From: Nemophila menziesii
Lineage: Eukaryota; Streptophyta; Magnoliopsida; Boraginales; Hydrophyllaceae
Reading direction: 5' to 3'
DNA: 64,000 nt
Assembly (NCBI GenBank): GCA_029959085.1
Contig: JARWIR010000018.1
Span: forward strand, 1,054,001-1,118,000
The position numbers were made by a program, and so were the translations under genes. A model generated the notes under the pieces. It had not been told where the DNA came from, made no database searches, and saw only the letters and a list, made by a program, of their open reading frames with translations. Below, piece by piece: positions 11,460-21,760 of this stretch. Position 1 is the stretch's first letter. The number at the start of each line of letters is the position of its first letter.

Positions 11460-11730
11460 GATTTTTTTTCTCCAGCAGCTGTGGGCGGTATACAGGCCGT
11501 AGTGCCCGGTATACCGGAGCTACTGTTCTTCTAGACTCGAGTTACGGCAAAATACCCGAGTTATAAACACGTGGGCACGGGTTACCGGAGGTATGGCCCA
11601 GTATACCGGAGCTGTCCTCCTTCGATATTTACCTTTCTGCCTTGAACACATGACACGTACCCGAGGCCTCGGGTTTCGAACCTGCGGTATACCGCCGGTA
11701 AGGTCTGGTATACCGGTGGCAGGTCAGAAT
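11460..11730. repeat. GC-rich cluster of GGTATACCGG palindromes
   Basis: An unusually GC-rich island in an AT-rich window. The palindromic decamer GGTATACCGG or close variants recur at about 11467, 11509, 11611, 11685 and 11706, with related CCGGAG and CCGGTAAGG words between. It lies inside the minus-strand Athila-like element downstream of gag. Function unknown. Confidence 0.7.
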
Positions 11731-11874
11731 ACTCCCATAAAATCCGTTTTTTCTCCCCGACTCGATTTCTTTAAATTCCTGAACATCAAAAATGCTAATA
11801 CCTTTCTCAAATATGCAATATCAACTAAAAATAACAAAAATAAACATGAATTAAAAACCTTAAAACGTAACAAA

Positions 11875-11925
11875 TGCGGGTTGTCTCCCGTATAGCACTT
11901 TTATTTAACGTCTTTTAAAGTTAGA
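11875..11925 (-). other. Conserved Athila-type motif after the coding region
   Basis: The minus strand reads GACGTTAAATAAAAGTGC followed by GGGAGACAACCCGCA. From memory this resembles a word (GTTAA...GCGCTT...GGGAGGCAACCC) that recurs downstream of the coding region in many plant Ty3/gypsy elements. Here it lies only about 60 bp after the gag stop, so pol is missing between them. Confidence 0.4.
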
Positions 11926-11956
11926 CGTGTTACCTCAATTAAGAATAACGAAATTT

Positions 11957-13258
11957 CTACCCCTTGCCTCTAATTCCCACGAACTTCTCAGCTCTATTCT
12001 TTATAATCATGGGTGGTGCCATCCAAGAGTTCGTGGTTGTGGGTGTGTCTGGTGGTAACTTGATAACATTACACTCCTCTAATGATCCGCTCATATCCTC
12101 AGTTTCGAATCTTCGCTTGTTAGAAAGAACATCCTTCATGAATTTCAGATATTTTGGCTTTATTTTGAGAGCTTCTACAAACGGTATGTTAATCTTTATC
12201 TTGTTCACCATGTCAAGGAACTCTTGGAAATTTTCATTGTTCTTGGTTTTGACACGTGATGGGAATGGTGGAGGGGGACGTGTATTGGTTACCACTGTGT
12301 TTTCTTTCTTTTCTGGTGTCTTCTCTGGGGCACTCGTTTGTTCAATTACCTCTTCCACCTTGTCTTCAATTGTTTCTTCAACCACTTTTTCAAGAATAGA
12401 GGTTGGTTCTGGTTCTACACTCAGTGGAGGTAATTGTTTTCCACTTCTTAGTTGAACTGCATGACAAACATCTTCTTCTGGAGCAATAGTACCACTTGGG
12501 AGCTTCCCTTTTGGCATGTTTTGAAGTTTACTCACCATTTGTGACATGGTATGCTCAATATTCTTAAGCACATTGGATTGGTTTTGGAATCTTTGCTGGC
12601 TAATCTTCATATTTTCTTCAACTAAGTTCATTATCATAGCCATGCTTGAATTCAAACTCGAAGGTTGCTCTTGTATGGTTTGTTGCATTGAATAAGAAAG
12701 TGGTTCTTGATAAGCTTCATTATAAATCGGCGCTTCTTGATAGACAGGTTGTGGAGGATAATAAGATTGTGGTCGCAGTTGATAATATGTCTGTTGATTT
12801 CCTTTAATCATTCTGACCTCCTCCTTATAAGCCATCAGCACTGCTCGCATATTACCAGAATTATCATTTTTGCCTTCATCCACAATTCCATGTGTTCTTT
12901 TAAACGCCTCAATTTTCTGAGATGGTTCATGAATTTCAATCCTAAGGTCATGCATTTGTTTATTCCAGCTGTTCCAATGTCTATATTCTCCTTCTTTCTC
13001 TTCCTCTGAAAGTCTCTGAACACCTGTTCTACTAGAGCTCGCATTTTTTGTGTAGTTATACTTGCTTAAATCATTGTCCCTACTTTCTCTGATCACTATT
13101 CCTCTTGCAGGATTGCGAGACTCTAAGTTTCCACCTGTACATCTAGCGTTCTTATCATTGTAAGTAAAGTGAAAAAACTCACCATCAATCTTTAATTGGA
13201 GTCCATAAATAGGATTAAAGGGTGGGAACTTCGCCATGTTATCTATGCTCCACGTCAC
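11957..13258 (-). pseudogene. Athila-like gag remnant fused in frame to a DUF4283-type C-terminal region
   Basis: An open frame of about 430 codons. The first real ATG is at 13237; the upstream part is reached only by frameshift from the neighbouring DUF4283 ORF. About residues 1-110 (WSIDNMAKFPPFNPIYGLQL onward) look like the region that follows the zinc knuckle in DUF4283 proteins. From about residue 170 the protein is Gln/Tyr/Pro-rich, then has the Ty3/gypsy gag-to-protease linker: LKNIEHTMSQMVSKLQ, the CHAVQLRSGKQLPP block, an acidic Glu-rich stretch, PPPPFPSRVKTK, and the INIPFVEALKIKPKYLKFMK block near residue 360. The frame ends shortly after LSNKRRFETEDMSGSLEECN, where protease should begin; no protease, reverse transcriptase or integrase follows. 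It is thus a gag-only remnant, and the gag N-terminal half is replaced by DUF4283-like sequence. Confidence 0.65.
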
Positions 13259-13974
13259 TTCATGCTCTCGTCTATGTCTTCAATTTGTTTAACAATCTTT
13301 ACAGGACACTCCCCGTATTGGTGACCAATTCTCCCACACCTGAAGCACAATGTACCAGTATTTTCGTATTGGAACATAACCCAAGTTGCGCCATCCTCTT
13401 GTAGTAAATAAGTGCCTGGAGGTAAATGATATTTGGTGTTGAATTTAACTCTACAGCGAAGGATTTTTATGTCGCAGTTTGTGACAGTTGGGTAGTCAAC
13501 AACTTCAACTTTGATAAAACAAACTTCAAGAGCTTTGACTGTGGTTCTGTTGTACTTCTTAAAATCTAACCCTCTAACCTGAACCCATATAGAGGAATAG
13601 TCAGTATATAAATCTGGGAATTCAATTACCTGAGGCCATATTGTCATTCTCATGTGCATTTTTTGAATTATACTCGGGTGCAGCTCCCACACTCTTTTAA
13701 ATTCTCTTTCGTTGAAGATTTCTAGCTTGAAAGTGTTGGTTTTGACCTCTGAGACTCTGAAATGACCTTGAATCCCCAACCTTTCTTCTATGAACTTTCT
13801 CATTTGAACTGCATACACCGTGGTGTCTCCTATCACTTTGAGTAGAATTGCTTTTTCCTCCTTCATGCTTTCAGCTAGCCTGGCCTTATTGCCAATACTT
13901 ATAACACATAGCTTCCTAAACTTATGTTCTGTGAGTGGTATAATGGGTAGCGAGTGAAAGTCCCTGGATGCCAT
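13255..13974 (-). CDS. DUF4283 / CX2CX4HX4C zinc-knuckle protein (LINE ORF1-like), frameshifted at its end
   Basis: An ORF of about 239 residues from the ATG at 13974 (MASRDFHSLPIIPLTEHKFR). An upstream extension would need a GTG start and is not used. The order is that of plant DUF4283 proteins: an N-terminal domain with KTNTFKLEIFNEREFKRVWE, then WPQVIEF and the typical IWVQVRGLDFKKYNR strand, then a zinc knuckle CFRCGRIGHQYGEC near the C-terminus, with all four ligands (C, C, H, C) present. Such proteins bind nucleic acid and are ORF1 of plant LINEs or stand-alone derivatives. The frame stops at a TGA (13255-13257) just after ESMK, while the similar-looking continuation runs on in another frame, so a one-base slip has probably split the gene. 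A TATA box and pyrimidine-rich leader precede it. No LINE reverse transcriptase is nearby. Confidence 0.65.
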   Translation of the reverse strand: MASRDFHSLPIIPLTEHKFRKLCVISIGNKARLAESMKEEKAILLKVIGDTTVYAVQMRKFIEERLGIQGHFRVSEVKTNTFKLEIFNEREFKRVWELHPSIIQKMHMRMTIWPQVIEFPDLYTDYSSIWVQVRGLDFKKYNRTTVKALEVCFIKVEVVDYPTVTNCDIKILRCRVKFNTKYHLPPGTYLLQEDGATWVMFQYENTGTLCFRCGRIGHQYGECPVKIVKQIEDIDESMK

Positions 13975-14150
13975 GTAACAGTTCTTGCAAAACACACAGT
14001 TAGAAAAGAAAGAATATATGTTAAAGACAAGAGAGGGGAGTTGGGCGAAGAGTAAAAGGATCTTTAATTGTAAGAAGATGAAAGAAAGATTTTTGCAGGC
14101 TAAAGGATGTTGCAGAGAGAAGATGAAGTTTACCTACTTCGAAAGAGGTG
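13975..14150 (-). other. Pyrimidine-rich leader of the DUF4283 gene
   Basis: On the minus strand this stretch is rich in CT runs (for example CTTCATCTTCTCTCTGC and CAACTCCCCTCTCTTG) and contains no ATG that blocks the start at 13974. It looks like a plant 5' untranslated leader. Confidence 0.35.
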
Positions 14151-14158
14151 AATTTATA
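14151..14158 (-). promoter_or_regulatory. TATA box of the DUF4283 gene
   Basis: The minus strand reads TATAAATT about 175 bp upstream of the ATG, followed by a pyrimidine-rich stretch. This would place transcription start near 14125. Predicted from sequence only. Confidence 0.4.
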
Positions 14159-14779
14159 CTGTAAAAATAACATGTGTATGATTGTCATCTTGTTAGCTAA
14201 TGGGTTGAGTCTCTTCGTTACTAGAAGAGTGATGTCTCCCTAAATGTTATAATTTTATGCCCTTGGGAGACATCATTTTTTGTGTTTATTCGACTATTTA
14301 GATAGACTTTTGGTGTTAACATGCAATAAACCGATTTTCTTCTTTTAATTCTAGTATTTTTCATTTATTAAAAGTTTGCGCGTAATATTATTCTTTTTAG
14401 TGAAAAGTTTGTAGGTTTTGAATACTAGCTAGGAGAGGAATCCAAGAATAAAGTCAAATATCGTGTAATGAAGTCAAATCAAGAAGAAATATCCCAAAAG
14501 AATTGATAATTTCAAGCTGCAAATCTGGAAAGTTGATAAAGATTGCTGATTTCGAGCCATCTAATAGTAGATTTAGCCTCTGACTTGTGAAGATAATTTG
14601 TTCCACGTTGAGTTACGGAAATATAGCAACTAGAATGGGGTCAATTGAGTTGCAACGAGTCGGTTAGAGCTGATTTAGTGAAGGTGGTGCAGCAGTTACG
14701 GGATTTAGGCTTAATTATGGACTTGGGCTTTTCTAATTTTCATTCAATTTTTAAGAAAAACCTAGTCCAAATTTCATAG

Positions 14780-14787
14780 TATAAATA
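14780..14787 (+). promoter_or_regulatory. LTR TATA box
   Basis: TATAAATA in the middle of the LTR, the expected place for the U3/R promoter of a plant LTR retrotransposon. Confidence 0.55.
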
Positions 14788-15231
14788 GGCTTTAGACTCT
14801 TATCTTTACACACAATTCACACACAATTCATACGCTTTAGAGTCAGAACATCAAAGAAGAAGCTAGAGCAAGGAAGAAAAGAAGCCAAGAGCTGGAGACT
14901 GTCTATATCTCCAATTCTCAGCCAATTCAACTCCGTAATTAGGTTCTTCTATTTAATTATGTGAAACAATTATGAATTTCTTTCAATTTAATCTCTTAGT
15001 TTTCGTATTAGTATGAGCTAAACTTATAAAGTGCTTGAGAACGCATAATGGGTTAATCCCAATTTGATTTCGTTACATGTGTTTCGATTTGGGATTTTAA
15101 TAATTGAAATCAAATTGGGTAAATTGTATTTTTCATTAATTTGCTTTTATCTACTATTATTGACGTAATTAACGAATCATAGGACTTAGTATCTAGGATA
15201 TTCCATATAGTGGCGTATGGATCACCTTGAT

Positions 15232-15246
15232 GGGGGGGGGGGGGGG
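15232..15246. repeat. (G)15 homopolymer
   Basis: Fifteen consecutive G residues inside the LTR, preceded by CCTTGAT. Nearby related words read CATGACGGGG and CTGACGGGGG, so the run probably expanded from a GACGGGG-like motif. Length may be uncertain in the assembly. Confidence 0.9.
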
Positions 15247-15803
15247 TTAGATACAAACCTAATTAATGAATGTAGGATAGAAATTATAGACTTTAACGAG
15301 CTTAATCAATCCTATGTCCAATTGGGTATAAATAGACTTAATCACTTGAAGGTGGACAATAATCACCATGACGGGGTTTGTAGCTCCTTAGTCCACCCTG
15401 ACGGGGGTAAGGAGAATTTCAAATCCCGACCATTACATATTTACCGATTTGTCCCTTAAACATTACATGAAATGAATGGTAATTAGGTGAAATCCTTGCG
15501 TTTCTCAAGTACTGCCTTTCATACCTTGCGTAAACTACTTTATTTTCTCGCGTCTAGTTTAATACTTGCATTATAATTTATTGTCTTAGCTATAGAAAAC
15601 AAAAACAAACATTCTCAAAATCATTTACTTGATTTTACGTGCAATTAATCACTATTCGATAAGCATTAGAGTCAACTAATCCGTCCCTGAGAACGAATCT
15701 GTATTATCACATATATTACTTGGGACAACTGTACACTTGCAGTTGTGGTTCTCTTATCCTTATTTGACTTTTATTTAGAACACACAAAGGACCACCAAGT
15801 TTT

Positions 15804-15821
15804 TGGCGCCGCTGCCGGGGA
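15804..15821 (+). other. Primer binding site, tRNA-Asp type
   Basis: TGGCGCCGCTGCCGGGGA differs by one base (C for T at position 10) from TGGCGCCGTTGCCGGGGA, the complement of the 3' end of plant tRNA-Asp that primes reverse transcription in Athila elements. It lies six bases after the LTR end, as expected. Confidence 0.85.
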
Positions 15822-15925
15822 CGGTAGTGTGTGACCCCGGTGTTTATCCTTTAGTGTTAGTTGCATTTTTATTTTTAAGTTTTACGCTTTGTTTGTATAT
15901 CTTTTTCAGGTTTTTAGGTTTGGTG

Positions 15926-17357
15926 TATGCGAAGGAAGCTATTTAAGGATCTTGAGACATTACCTCTGATCCTTGATAATCCTGAATAATTAGTCAAACT
16001 TGCTAACAAGAAAAAGAGAGAAGAAAAAGAAGCGAAAGAGTTAGAAGAGATTAGCTAGAGAAATGGTCAAACTTCCGATTAATAATAACGGTAAGAACAA
16101 TGGTCAATCCCACCTCCTAATCCTCTAGTTCAAGCCCAAGTAGCCGATCCATGGTTCATTAATGGCCCAGAACAAGAACTGTTCTGTGCTCCTTCTCTTG
16201 GGATTGGCCCAGCCGATATTGATGTTCCGAGATTCCGTCCAGATTTGGGATTCGGGTATGTTAGCTCAATTTTAGAATTTTGGAAATTTTCGTGGCAAGC
16301 CCGGAGAAGATCCTATTCGCGTAGTGCAAAAGTTTATGCAAATATGCGACTCTTACATCACTCAAGGAGTAACAAAAGAGCAAATGTATTTTGCTACATT
16401 CAGATTTTTCGTGATAGATGGAGCGAGTGATTGTCATGATTCATAAGAGTCTGGAAATATTACGAATTGGGAACAATTACAGACTGCGTTTTTCGATAGA
16501 TACTATCCATCCAACATGAGATTAGATGCTCAACTCGAATTAACATATTTCCGACAAGAATATGATGAAGCGTTGGGTAGAAGTTGGTCGAGATTTCAGA
16601 ATTGTTTGCGAAGAGTCCCTGATCATGGTCTTTCAGAACAACACAAATGAAGATCTTTTACAAAGGCCTTGAGTGAAAATCAAGAAAGGATTTAGATTTA
16701 TTATGTGGTGGTCGATTTTTGCAGGTTCTACCCGTTCACGCGAAGATTATTTTAGATAGAACGGGAACTAATGAAGTGGGTTTGAATACTGTGAGAACAC
16801 CTGTTAAAGGGGGAGTTAATAACGTCAATATCGAAGAAAAGTTCACCTCTTTAGAGAACAAAATACAAACCACCTTGGAACAACAACTGAAACAACTCAC
16901 GTTAGCCGTGAAAAAAGGTTTTTCGAGTAAGAAGGTTGAAGTGAATGCTACGCAAGAAGTTTATGGATTTTCGTATTGTGGTGTGAATGATCATGAATGG
17001 GAGAATTGTCAGAATAATCAAGAGTCCGTGATGTTTGTTTCCAATAGAGGAAATTACAATTCGAGTGGTCAAGGGTATCAACCTAACAGAAACCATCATG
17101 GGTTTCAGTATTCAAATCCTAATGGGGCAGCAAATCCGACATACGCGTATCAGCAGCATCCTCAAGGTAACAACTATAATCCAAGACCTCAGAATAATTA
17201 TCAAGGGGGACAACACCAAGGAAATTATGTTCAGAGACAACCTCCTCTTTTTTTTTTTTTTTTTCGCAGAGACAACCTCCTCAAGACAATTATAATGACA
17301 CCATGAACCAGAAAGCCTTACCTGCTCAACCACAAGAAGGTACAAATAGCTTCCCAC
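15926..17357 (+). pseudogene. Athila-like gag, broken and truncated by the tandem array
   Basis: Gag is spread over several frames with stops. Recognisable pieces in order: WFINGPEQELFCAPSLG (about 16150), the capsid-like block KPGEDPIRVVQKFMQICDSY (about 16295), NITNWEQLQTAFFDRYYPSN (about 16450), then LGRSWSRFQNCLRRVPDHGL (about 16570). These match the order of plant Ty3/gypsy gag. After further stops, 16719-17245 is open and carries a coiled-coil stretch (EEKFTSLENKIQTTLEQQLK), a degenerate zinc knuckle (SYCGVNDHEWENC, lacking the first Cys) and an Asn/Gln/Tyr/Pro-rich tail. A poly(T) insertion breaks the frame at 17248. The gene ends abruptly at about 17357 where the array begins, so protease and all of pol are absent. 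Confidence 0.75.
17232..17282 (-). mobile_element. Minimal retroposition footprint: poly(A) between target-site duplications
   Basis: A 16-bp direct repeat CAGAGACAACCTCCTC (17232-17247 and 17267-17282) flanks 17 T followed by CG. On the minus strand this reads as a 2-bp body plus a 17-nt poly(A) tail between perfect target-site duplications, the signature of LINE-machinery retroposition truncated to almost nothing. Removing the insert and one repeat restores the gag reading frame (QRQPPQDNYN). Confidence 0.8.
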
Positions 17358-18810
17358 TTTAAGGAGTGTAGGTTTACTTAAGTAACTTCCCACTTTTACA
17401 AATTATATCTATCAAATAAACAAAAGATATAGTAAAATCTAGATTGGTCAATAAAAAAATTAAAATTAAGTAAATAAGTTCAATTAGTAGACCAACAAAG
17501 AAAGATAAATCAAGATAAAAATCTCTGAATACCATTGTCAAACACCGTCAAAGGGACAAGATCCTGTGAAAGATTGTTTCTTCTTTTTAAACTTCTATGG
17601 TTGTTTAAATAGTAATCCACTTTGCAACAAATTGAACAAAAAGGAAATGTTCCATCGATATGTTGTATCAGTGGCTGCTATAGCAGATATTTGATCCAAC
17701 TGTAAAAGGAATAAGTGATGGTTCATTGTTAGACAAGTATTTCTGCAAGTAATTTCGACCATTATACATTTAATTACTATTATTGAACAACACACTTTTC
17801 TGTATAATTTTTATTCTCATCTTTCTACTACACCAAGTAGAAAAGACATGGATGCATATGTATGTTTATAATATTTTAAATTAATAAGTATTTTCTTTTA
17901 CCACTACTCATACATCTAATTGAGTTGTATTCTCTATTTCTTTCAAAAGAAAATTAAATTTTACTAATAGTAAACATGTTATAGTTTTTTATGTTACTCT
18001 TTCTCTGTATGAAAGTTTAGAATAAATGAAAATAGTAGATAAAAAATTACAAATTTAAAAAATTGATATGATAAACTAAACCTCCAATTGAGTCGGAAAT
18101 CAATAAATCATATTTTTCACATTATTCTTACATATTTTAAACTCTAAATATAATTTATATTTATGTCAAATTATAAATAAACTTAATTAATAAAAGTATA
18201 AAAATATATTTTTAGACTAAAACTTACCTTGTAGAAGAAATGTCATGACCAACTACCACTTGTGAAATCATTTTCCTGTACGAATACTAATAAATTAAGA
18301 TCACAATATTATGTTTTAGGATCTAAATTTTTCATATAATGTAATTTCTAAAAATTAATATGTAAGACAAATAAATAAGATTGCATACTAGTTATTAAAA
18401 GGTGTGCAGATTATACACAAAACTATTAGGTAATACAAAATAAATACAGTCAAAAGAAATAACGTACCTGAAAGTGATATTATAGGTTGTAAATCTTAGA
18501 TTTGGGCGTAGAAAAAAACATAAATAATATAATTATCTAAAAGAATATATAAATCTAGATGTAAAAATGAGATGAAAAAAATCAATTTCTTCTTTAATTT
18601 CACCTCTAGTAATCTAAATATTTCTTTAAACTTTTGTAGGTTTAATCATTAAATTGTTGAATGAAAAAAAATTATTCAATTTTTGAAGATTGTAAGAAAT
18701 GAATAGACTAGGTGTATGATTATATTACGGCTTGAGATAAATGAAGGCGTGATAAAATGAAAAACTAGGTCATAGAATTTTCCCTAAATATAATAATCTT
18801 TTGTTGTTTT

Positions 18811-18872
18811 ATGGGCCGAGCCTATTAGTTGAAATACATAAGAAAAATTAGACCATTTTCATTGGGCCATAT
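18811..18872 (-). promoter_or_regulatory. Pair of site II (GGCCCA) motifs, recurring in the monomers
   Basis: On the minus strand the sequence carries GGCCCA at 18867-18872 and again at 18811-18816 (CGGCCCAT). Such paired motifs are typical TCP-binding site II elements of plant promoters. They lie on the same strand as, and upstream of, the kinase fragment. Equivalent positions are kept in the other monomers, but the first motif is mutated in monomer 9 (GGACCA near 57895). Promoter activity is only inferred. Confidence 0.3.
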
Positions 18873-21760
18873 ACGTATGTCTAAATTGTGTTTTCTTATC
18901 TATTCTAATATAATATTCAATATAAAATACTCTCGAATTTTAATTTATTTATGTGTAAAATTTATAAGATCCCTAATATTTTACAAGTTGAAAAATAAAT
19001 ATATAATTTAACGATATAACTATTTTAGTATTTTTTAACGGATTACGTTGATATAAATGTCTTAGTAGAACTAGGAAAAAATTAGTTCCATTAGAATTTA
19101 GCTATCTAGATATAAGTTATTTTCCTTGTGACTGGGTCCTCAAACACCTACTATAGTATCTTGATATAATTTTATAAACCAGATGATAGAACAATGAACA
19201 ATATCACGTATATATGTATGATGAAAAACTAATCTTACGGAAGTTTAATATACTATTATTTTAAAAATATTTATGATAATATGAGTATGGAGACAATTCT
19301 TACATAATTAATTTTAAATAATATTTATTAATCTAATCTTAAATTAAATATCCTTATTATGATTTGCCTAAAAAATATAATATATATCTTTTGATATTTT
19401 ATTCATTGATTATATTGAAAAACAATAAGAAAAACTCTTTATTTGTTGAGATATCGGTTTATATGAGAAATAATAAAGTCTTTGGGAAATGTATGACATG
19501 TATGCATATATTCATTGGAAAGAAGTTTACGAAAAATAAATAAATTTAACTTATTTAAAAATATAAAGATGTATATGAAGATAAGGTTATATTTATAGGA
19601 TGTGAACAAATCGTTATAATGTTGACTCGAACGTTGAATTTATTAAGCATGAAAAGAAAAAAAGAAAATGACACTTTTTCTGTTTATGTTACCCTAGTTT
19701 TACATAATGTTAGGGTGATTAAGAATGAATAGAATGAGCGCGAGAAGGTTATTAAAATGATTGTACCAAAATAAAGATCTCTTAGTTTATTATTGATATG
19801 AAGAAATGACCAAATTTTTTAGAATAGTTTCCAAAATTGAAAGAAAAAAATATCGTACAAGTATAGAATATATAATTATTTAGATAAAATTTACATCCAA
19901 TAATAGCCCCATAACCAATGATGAAACTAATAACTCTTCTAGGCCATCTATTTAATTGCACGTAACTAGTAGTCAAATATAATTTACATTTGATAAATTT
20001 ATTAAAATTTATAAAAAGACAACTTGATTAAATGTTATCTATGTTGGAGAAAACAAAGATAGTATACGTGTATAGTTAGGGAAATAACAATAATATATGT
20101 GATACAATAGATTTCTAAATCTTGCAACTATATAATTCATTTACAACGTACAACTAAGAAAAATGGTTTGTCGTTTTGGGTTTATCTTAGTGTTAGTTCA
20201 TCATAATGTCAAGGAAGTACATTACATAAATGCATTGGCGTGCAGGTAACGATTGATTTTAGATACATGTACAAACTATGGTCATCTACAAAAAATTAAC
20301 TGAGATCTTTTTGCAATAAATAGGAGATAATATAGACGGATAAAAAAATAACCTTAATATATCGTTGTGTTGAATTTACTTTTTAAATTGTAACATTAAG
20401 ATTATAAATACAGTTATTACATTGAAAAGTATACAAAAAGACATCTAAAGGAAAGATAGACACATATATGTACATACAAAGTTTATTATACCACATTCAT
20501 TTACTCAAATTTTGAAAAATAATTAGTTGATGTGTGGAATAATATAACCATTGAAAACACCTTTAGATTCACATATTAAACATTATCATTTCATATATAT
20601 ATATATATTTATATAATATAAATAATATATAACTATTACTAATTTCTAACATAATCAACCATTTAATTCATTTATATAGCTCAAAAAGACTAAATCTTGT
20701 TAGTGTTAGTATATGTTTACTTTTTGCGTTACATAGTTCTCGCAACAATATATAAAACCTATCAAGGTATAATTTATATGTATATCTAGATTTGTATTAA
20801 TAAATTTAGATGTAGGAAGATCAATTTACAGTTAATTAATATTTATAAATGGACTCAAGGCCATCATAATTTTACTTCTTGTAGCTAATAAATATATATA
20901 TATATATAAGGTTGATTTTATTTTAACAACTCATACACATAATATATAATACATACAATAAGTAAGAATAAATTAACATGTGATACTATATGAAAAACTA
21001 ATCCAACACACTTTTATATATTATTTTTATATAACTTATGTTTTTTCAACGCTAAAAGTTAAAAATAAAACTGTTCTTTCTTATTAAGCTCCTCCAACAT
21101 TTAATATAGTTTTTCTCTTTATTTATTTCCAAAAGAAAATCGAATTGTACTAATAGTACATAACTTATAATATTTTATGTTATTTTTTCTCCACTCATAT
21201 TTTGAATAAAAAATATTAGTAAGTAATGATTAAAAAAGTAGAAAAAAACCTACATGATATACTCCCATCATATCGTTTGGGTCATCAACAAATCATATAC
21301 TTTATAATATTCGTCCATAGTTAAGATGGATAATTACTAACACATTACATGAAATATTTCCAAAAATGTTATACCTCCCAAATTCTAAACAATACCAATT
21401 GACCTCCCACGTTTTGTATACCCCGTCACGTAATGAAAATCCAACAATACTACATGGATACTACAGTTGTACACGCAATACAAATGTACAATAACCCAAA
21501 AAGAAATGGACAAGTACAAAACCACGGTCGATGAAAATAAATACAATATTGGATCCAACAATACATTCAATTTGGATCCTCCTTCTTCAATTTCATCTAT
21601 GGCTTACAACAATAAAAATCGAAACCTAACATGATATATTGAAACATAAGGCTGATTTTTAATTATCGACCATTTAATTTATGGGGTATATGAAATATAT
21701 TGAATGAGTGAAATTATTGGAAAGAACAAAAACGTTTATTTGTGTTTAGTTGTCGAAAAT

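Larger units (their letters stand above)
14230..15797 (+). mobile_element. Athila-like retrotransposon 5' LTR
   Basis: It starts TGATGTCTCCC at 14230 and ends GGACCACCA at 15797, about 1.57 kb, six bases before the primer binding site. The first 60 bp form a hairpin (GATGTCTCCC pairing with GGGAGACATC). A TATA box (TATAAATA at 14780-14787) marks the promoter, with the leader starting about 30 bp later. It contains a run of 15 G at 15232-15246. It is related to, but clearly diverged from, the minus-strand LTR at 7393-8900, so the two belong to one family but probably not one insertion. Confidence 0.75.

Noticed and set aside
11964..12455. Plus-strand ORF of 163 residues opposite gag
   Set aside because: Antisense shadow of the gag remnant; the minus-strand frame has recognisable gag text.
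13222..13404. Plus-strand ORF opposite the DUF4283 zinc knuckle
   Set aside because: Antisense shadow of the CFRCGRIGHQYGEC region.
17112..17393. Minus-strand ORF of 93 residues across the gag/array joint
   Set aside because: It reads through the poly(A) insertion (a Lys run) and the array joint; shadow of plus-strand gag.
18829..19011. Recurring 60-residue plus-strand ORF starting MKYIRKIRPFSLGH in most monomers
   Set aside because: It recurs only because the DNA repeats. Start and length vary with indels (lost or frame-shifted in some copies), the composition is that of AT-rich noise, and it overlaps the promoter-like motifs.
20597..20640. TA-rich tracts in monomers as origin or matrix-attachment sites
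   Set aside because: AT content alone does not support such a function; no specific motif was seen.
21385..21570. Minus-strand hydrophobic ORF of 61-71 residues (ILYLFSSTVVL) in each monomer
   Set aside because: It looks like a membrane peptide but is AT-driven Leu/Val/Ser sequence. It lies downstream of the DFG piece but does not match the kinase C-lobe.
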